Below, in pieces: positions 60,726 to 64,000 of a stretch of DNA of 64,000 nt (its first letter is position 1; the number at the start of each line of letters is the position of its first letter). Source of the stretch: Candidatus Competibacteraceae bacterium (GTDB lineage: Bacteria; Pseudomonadota; Gammaproteobacteria; Competibacterales; Competibacteraceae); NCBI GenBank assembly GCA_016699715.1, contig CP065007.1, positions 3,173,001-3,237,000 of the forward strand, in the 5' to 3' direction. Position numbers and translations under genes: made by a program. The notes below the pieces were generated by a model. It searched no databases. It was not told where the DNA came from and saw nothing but the letters and a program-made list of their open reading frames with translations.

Positions 60726-62232
60726 CCTCCCGCTGCGCCTCGGCGGCCCGGTCCAGCAAATACTGGGTCAACAGCGGCACCGGTCGCCCGGTCGCGCCCT
60801 TGGCCTTGCCGGTCTTCCAGGTGGTACCGGCAACATCCAGATGCGCCCAGTGGTATTTCTTGGCAAAACGGGACAGGAAGCAGGCCGCTATGATCGCGCC
60901 ACCATCCCGGCTGCCGGAGATGTTGGCCATATCGGCGAAATTACTGTCCAGCCCCTCCTGATAATCCTCCCACAACGGCAGCTCCCACACCCGGTCGGCG
61001 GCGGCATGGCCGGCGGCGGTGAGCGCGTGCGCCAGCGGCGGATGGTTGCTGAACAGGCCATGCGGATGGCGACCCAACGCGATAATGCAGGCCCCGGTCA
61101 AAGTAGCGATATCGATCACCGCCACCGGCTCGTCACGCTCGGCGTAAGTCATGGCGTCACACAGGATCAACCGGCCTTCGGCGTCGGTATTGAGAATTTC
61201 GATCGTTTGGCCGGACAGGCTGGTGACGATGTCGCCCGGTCGAGTGGCCTGCCCGCCCGGCATGTTTTCCACCGCCGGAATCAGACCGGTCACGTTGAGC
61301 GGCAGCTTCAGTTCGGCGCAGGCGCGCAGGGTTCCCAGCACGCTGGCCGCGCCGCACATGTCGTACTTCATTTCGTCCATGCTCTCGCCCGGTTTGAGCG
61401 AGATACCGCCGGTATCGAAGGTCACGCCCTTGCCGACCAGCACGTAGGGCTTGTGCGCCGCCGGCCCCTGCCGGTAGTCCAGACGAATCAGCTTGGCCGG
61501 CTGGGCACTACCGCGCGTCACCGCCAGCAACGCGCCCATGCCCAGCCGTTCCATGTCGGCCTCTTCCAGCACCTCGACCTGGAGAGCCGGGAATTCCCGC
61601 GCCAGCGCCACAGCCTGCTCGGCCAGATAAGTCGGCGTGCACAGATTAGCCGGCAAATTGCCCAGATCCTTGGCCAACTTGACCCCGGCGCCGATCGCGA
61701 TCCCCTCACTCACCGCCTGTTCGCCACCCGATAGTTCCCGCCGGCCGGGTACGCTGAGTATAATCTTGCGCAAGGATCGGCGCGGAGCGTCCTTTTTGCT
61801 TTTGAGGAGGTCGAACCGGTATTGCGACCCCTCGACCACCTCAACCATCTGGCGGATTTTCCAGTTGAGATCGCGGCCCTTGACCGCAAGGTCGGTCAAA
61901 TACACCACCGCCTCGGTGGCACCGGTGTCGTTCAGAGCCGTGGCGACATGGCTCATAATCTGCTGGAAGCGGCGGTCGTCCAGATCGCGCTCCCGGCCGC
62001 AGCCGACCAGCAGCACTCGCTCGCACAGTGCCTCGGGCACGTTGAACAGCAGCAGCGATTGGCCCGGCTTGCCTTCCAGGTCGCCACGGCGCAGCAGGTT
62101 GCCGAGATAGCCGCCGCAGGCGGTGTCGAACTGCTCGGCCGAAACGCTCAGTCGCCGGGATTCGTAAACGCCCAGTACCAGGCAGGCGGTGCGCTGTTTT
62201 TCTGGATTGCCGCTCTTGACCGTAAATTCCAT
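60706..62232 (-). CDS. pepA: Leucyl aminopeptidase (cytosol aminopeptidase)
   Basis: 508-residue M17 metallopeptidase; removes N-terminal residues and in enterics also binds DNA. The two-metal site is visible in VLVGKGVTFDTGGISLKPG, then MKYDMCGAA, and NTDAEGRLIL. RBS GGAGGAAGT before the ATG at 62232. The upstream open extension is not coding and overlaps the lptF promoter region. Confidence 0.96.
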   Translation of the reverse strand: MEFTVKSGNPEKQRTACLVLGVYESRRLSVSAEQFDTACGGYLGNLLRRGDLEGKPGQSLLLFNVPEALCERVLLVGCGRERDLDDRRFQQIMSHVATALNDTGATEAVVYLTDLAVKGRDLNWKIRQMVEVVEGSQYRFDLLKSKKDAPRRSLRKIILSVPGRRELSGGEQAVSEGIAIGAGVKLAKDLGNLPANLCTPTYLAEQAVALAREFPALQVEVLEEADMERLGMGALLAVTRGSAQPAKLIRLDYRQGPAAHKPYVLVGKGVTFDTGGISLKPGESMDEMKYDMCGAASVLGTLRACAELKLPLNVTGLIPAVENMPGGQATRPGDIVTSLSGQTIEILNTDAEGRLILCDAMTYAERDEPVAVIDIATLTGACIIALGRHPHGLFSNHPPLAHALTAAGHAAADRVWELPLWEDYQEGLDSNFADMANISGSRDGGAIIAACFLSRFAKKYHWAHLDVAGTTWKTGKAKGATGRPVPLLTQYLLDRAAEAQREDGRAAH

Positions 62233-62480
62233 CGGCGGACTTCCTCCGAGTTTGAAGGGGTGATGGGTCCTGCCGGACCCAGGACCAGGCAGGTTGCGGA
62301 GCCGCGGAACGCGGCCGAACCGCCGGAGCGGGCGGGGATGCGCCGGTGCCTGGAAAACGAAACAGAATATTTCCACCGAACCGCCGGATGATGAAGGGCG
62401 ATACAGCATCTTGAATGCGTTGAGTTTAGCCGGAAATCACCACGCCTCACAGCCAGACCCGCAACGGAGCGCTCTCGAAC

Positions 62481-63587
62481 GTGCCTTCCACCATTGACCG
62501 TTACCTGATGCGGGAGATCGGCCTGACCCTGCTGGCGACCGCGCTGGTGCTGCTGGCGATGGTCCTCAGCCACCGGCTCGCCAATTACCTGAGCCAGATC
62601 GCCAACGGCCTGCTGGCTCGCGATTCCATTTTCCTTCTTCTCGGGTTGCAGGTGATCGAAATTTTGAGCCTGCTCATTCCGCTGGCGTTTCTGCTGAGCA
62701 TCGTGCTCACCTTGGGCCGCCTGTACCGCGATCATGAAATGACCGCGCTGGCCGCCTGCGGTTATGGCCCGCTGTCGGCTTACCGCGCGGTGTTCCTGTT
62801 GGCGGTGCCGTTGGCCCTGCTCACCGCCGGGTTTTCGCTGTTCCTGTCGCCGGTGACCATGGAATTCCAGTTCGAACTGCTGGCCAAGGCCCGCAAGGAA
62901 GCCGAAATTTCCATGTTCACGCCGGGTACCTTTCGCGAAGTGCTGGAAGGCCGACATGTGATCTACATCGGCGGCCTGGACGAAGGAGAGATGCACAACG
63001 TCTTCATCCAAAGCCGCGAGCCCGACGGCGACATCAGCATTACCACCGGCGAGCGGGGACGGCAGGAAACCGACGCGAAGGACCTGCGCCATATCGTGCT
63101 GGAGCACGGTTACCGCTACCGGGGCACGCCCGGCCGCGGCGATTACGAAATCCTCAGCTTCGAACAGGCGGCGATGCGGGTCGATGCCAGCGCGCCCCAG
63201 CAGGCCTGGAAACACCGGGAAACGCTGCCCACCCAAAAATTACTGAGTTCGAACGACCCCATTCGGGTTGCCGAACTACACATGCGGCTCAACTACCCAC
63301 TTCAAGTACTGGTCATCGCGCTATGGGCGCCGCTGCTGGCCCGTGCCCGGCCGCGCGAGGGCCGCTACGGTCGGATCGTCGCGGCCCTGCTGATCTACGC
63401 CATCAACTTCAATCTGATCGGCGTCGGCGAATCCTGGCTTAGCCACGGTATCGTCGGAGGTGGCGTCGGTCTGTGGTGGGTGCACGGCCTGTTTCTGCTG
63501 TTCGGCGCCGGACTGCTGCTTCACTACTACGCCGCCAGCCATGGCATTCGCCTGCTGCGGCGCGTCCTGCGCCGGAGCACCACATGA
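62481..63587 (+). CDS. lptF: Lipopolysaccharide export permease LptF
   Basis: 368 residues. YjgP/YjgQ-type permease of the LptB2FG transporter that extracts LPS from the inner membrane. Three N-terminal and three C-terminal membrane segments around a periplasmic domain (about 100-265). Starts with GTG (CGGAG upstream), DRYLMREIGLTLLATAL. Coupled to lptG by ATGA; divergent from pepA. Confidence 0.95.
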   Translation: MPSTIDRYLMREIGLTLLATALVLLAMVLSHRLANYLSQIANGLLARDSIFLLLGLQVIEILSLLIPLAFLLSIVLTLGRLYRDHEMTALAACGYGPLSAYRAVFLLAVPLALLTAGFSLFLSPVTMEFQFELLAKARKEAEISMFTPGTFREVLEGRHVIYIGGLDEGEMHNVFIQSREPDGDISITTGERGRQETDAKDLRHIVLEHGYRYRGTPGRGDYEILSFEQAAMRVDASAPQQAWKHRETLPTQKLLSSNDPIRVAELHMRLNYPLQVLVIALWAPLLARARPREGRYGRIVAALLIYAINFNLIGVGESWLSHGIVGGGVGLWWVHGLFLLFGAGLLLHYYAASHGIRLLRRVLRRSTT

Positions 63588-64000
63588 AACTGCTGGATCG
63601 CTACATCTTTCGCACCGTCGCCACGACGACCCTGGTCGCGCTACTGGCGCTGCTGCTGCTGGAATTCTTTCTGAGCCTGCTGGCGGAGCTGGAAGATGTC
63701 GGCACTGGCGGTTACGATTTCGTGGCGGCGCTCCGCTATCTGGTGCTGGTCCAGCCCCAGCGGCTGTACGAACTATTCCCCATGGCGCTGCTGGTGGGTG
63801 GATTGCTCGGTATGGGCGCGCTGGCCAGTGGCAGCGAGCTGATCGTCATGCGGGCTGCGGGGCTGTCGCTGACCCGGCTAACCCGCTCCGTCCTGCAGGC
63901 CGGACTGCTGTTGAGCCTGGCGGTACTGTTGATCGGCGAGTTTGCCGCCCCTTCCCTGGAGCAGTTCGCCCGCGAACAGCGCGCCGTCGTCAAGGGCGAA
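63584..64000 (+). CDS. lptG: Lipopolysaccharide export permease LptG (partial)
   Basis: First 139 residues only; the gene runs off the window. Starts MKLLDRYIFRTVATTTLVALL and includes LYELFPMALLVGGLLGMGALA and SELIVMRAAGLS, the LptG N-terminal half. Second permease of the Lpt complex. Confidence 0.93.
   Translation, partial: MKLLDRYIFRTVATTTLVALLALLLLEFFLSLLAELEDVGTGGYDFVAALRYLVLVQPQRLYELFPMALLVGGLLGMGALASGSELIVMRAAGLSLTRLTRSVLQAGLLLSLAVLLIGEFAAPSLEQFAREQRAVVKGE

Noticed and set aside
62148..63236. Minus-strand ORF of 362 codons
   Set aside because: Antisense to lptF, rich in Gln/His/Arg as expected of GC-rich shadow frames.

Overview
The window is GC-rich chromosomal DNA from a Gram-negative gammaproteobacterium. 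Evidence: holC-pepA-lptF-lptG, opgG/opgH periplasmic glucan synthesis, nadC, hemH, a Prc tail-specific protease and a K+-independent-type membrane pyrophosphatase. The mix of a proton pyrophosphatase, ETF-ubiquinone oxidoreductase and a fused B12-dependent acyl-CoA mutase (IcmF) would suit a Competibacteraceae-like storage-polymer accumulator, but that assignment is inference only.

Layout. 1-28.67 kb is ordinary chromosome: a 2-hydroxyacid dehydrogenase divergent from hemH; a HAD phosphatase; pip-dtd; a giant MscS-type channel with a YqhA membrane protein; a minus-strand run DUF815 ATPase / prc / NYN protein; nfeD-slipin; HIT; DUF3108; nadC; then PCuAC, DUF123, hppA, a 946-residue secreted protein with two fibronectin III domains, ETF-QO and a methyltransferase-glycosyltransferase pair.

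28.67-49.05 kb is an integrated phage-like element, bounded by a perfect 133-bp direct repeat made from the 3' part of tRNA-Ser(UGA) plus downstream DNA. The intact tRNA is at the right end and the displaced 3' fragment at the left, next to a tyrosine integrase. Inside, the minus strand carries (in transcription order) a CI-like repressor whose S24 catalytic serine is missing, a small gene, a primase-helicase, an iteron-rich inverted-repeat region that looks like an origin and is split by an IS982-family insertion with a TCACA target duplication, then terminase small and large subunits, a four-zinc-ribbon protein, portal, scaffold, an N4-gp56-type major capsid protein, a decoration-like protein, an adaptor and two long virion-type proteins. 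No tail spike, holin or lysin is recognisable. Between integrase and late genes lies an AT-rich plus-strand cargo gene: an HTH-like N-terminus and a 23-residue-repeat C-terminus joined across a 10-A tract by a -1 shift. This is the best candidate for something undescribed.

49.1-64 kb returns to chromosome: opgG - small ORF - opgH, icmF with a divergent AraC-type regulator and a BtuF-like protein lacking a signal peptide, an isolated lower-GC ParA-like ATPase, then holC-pepA and divergent lptF-lptG, the last running off the window.
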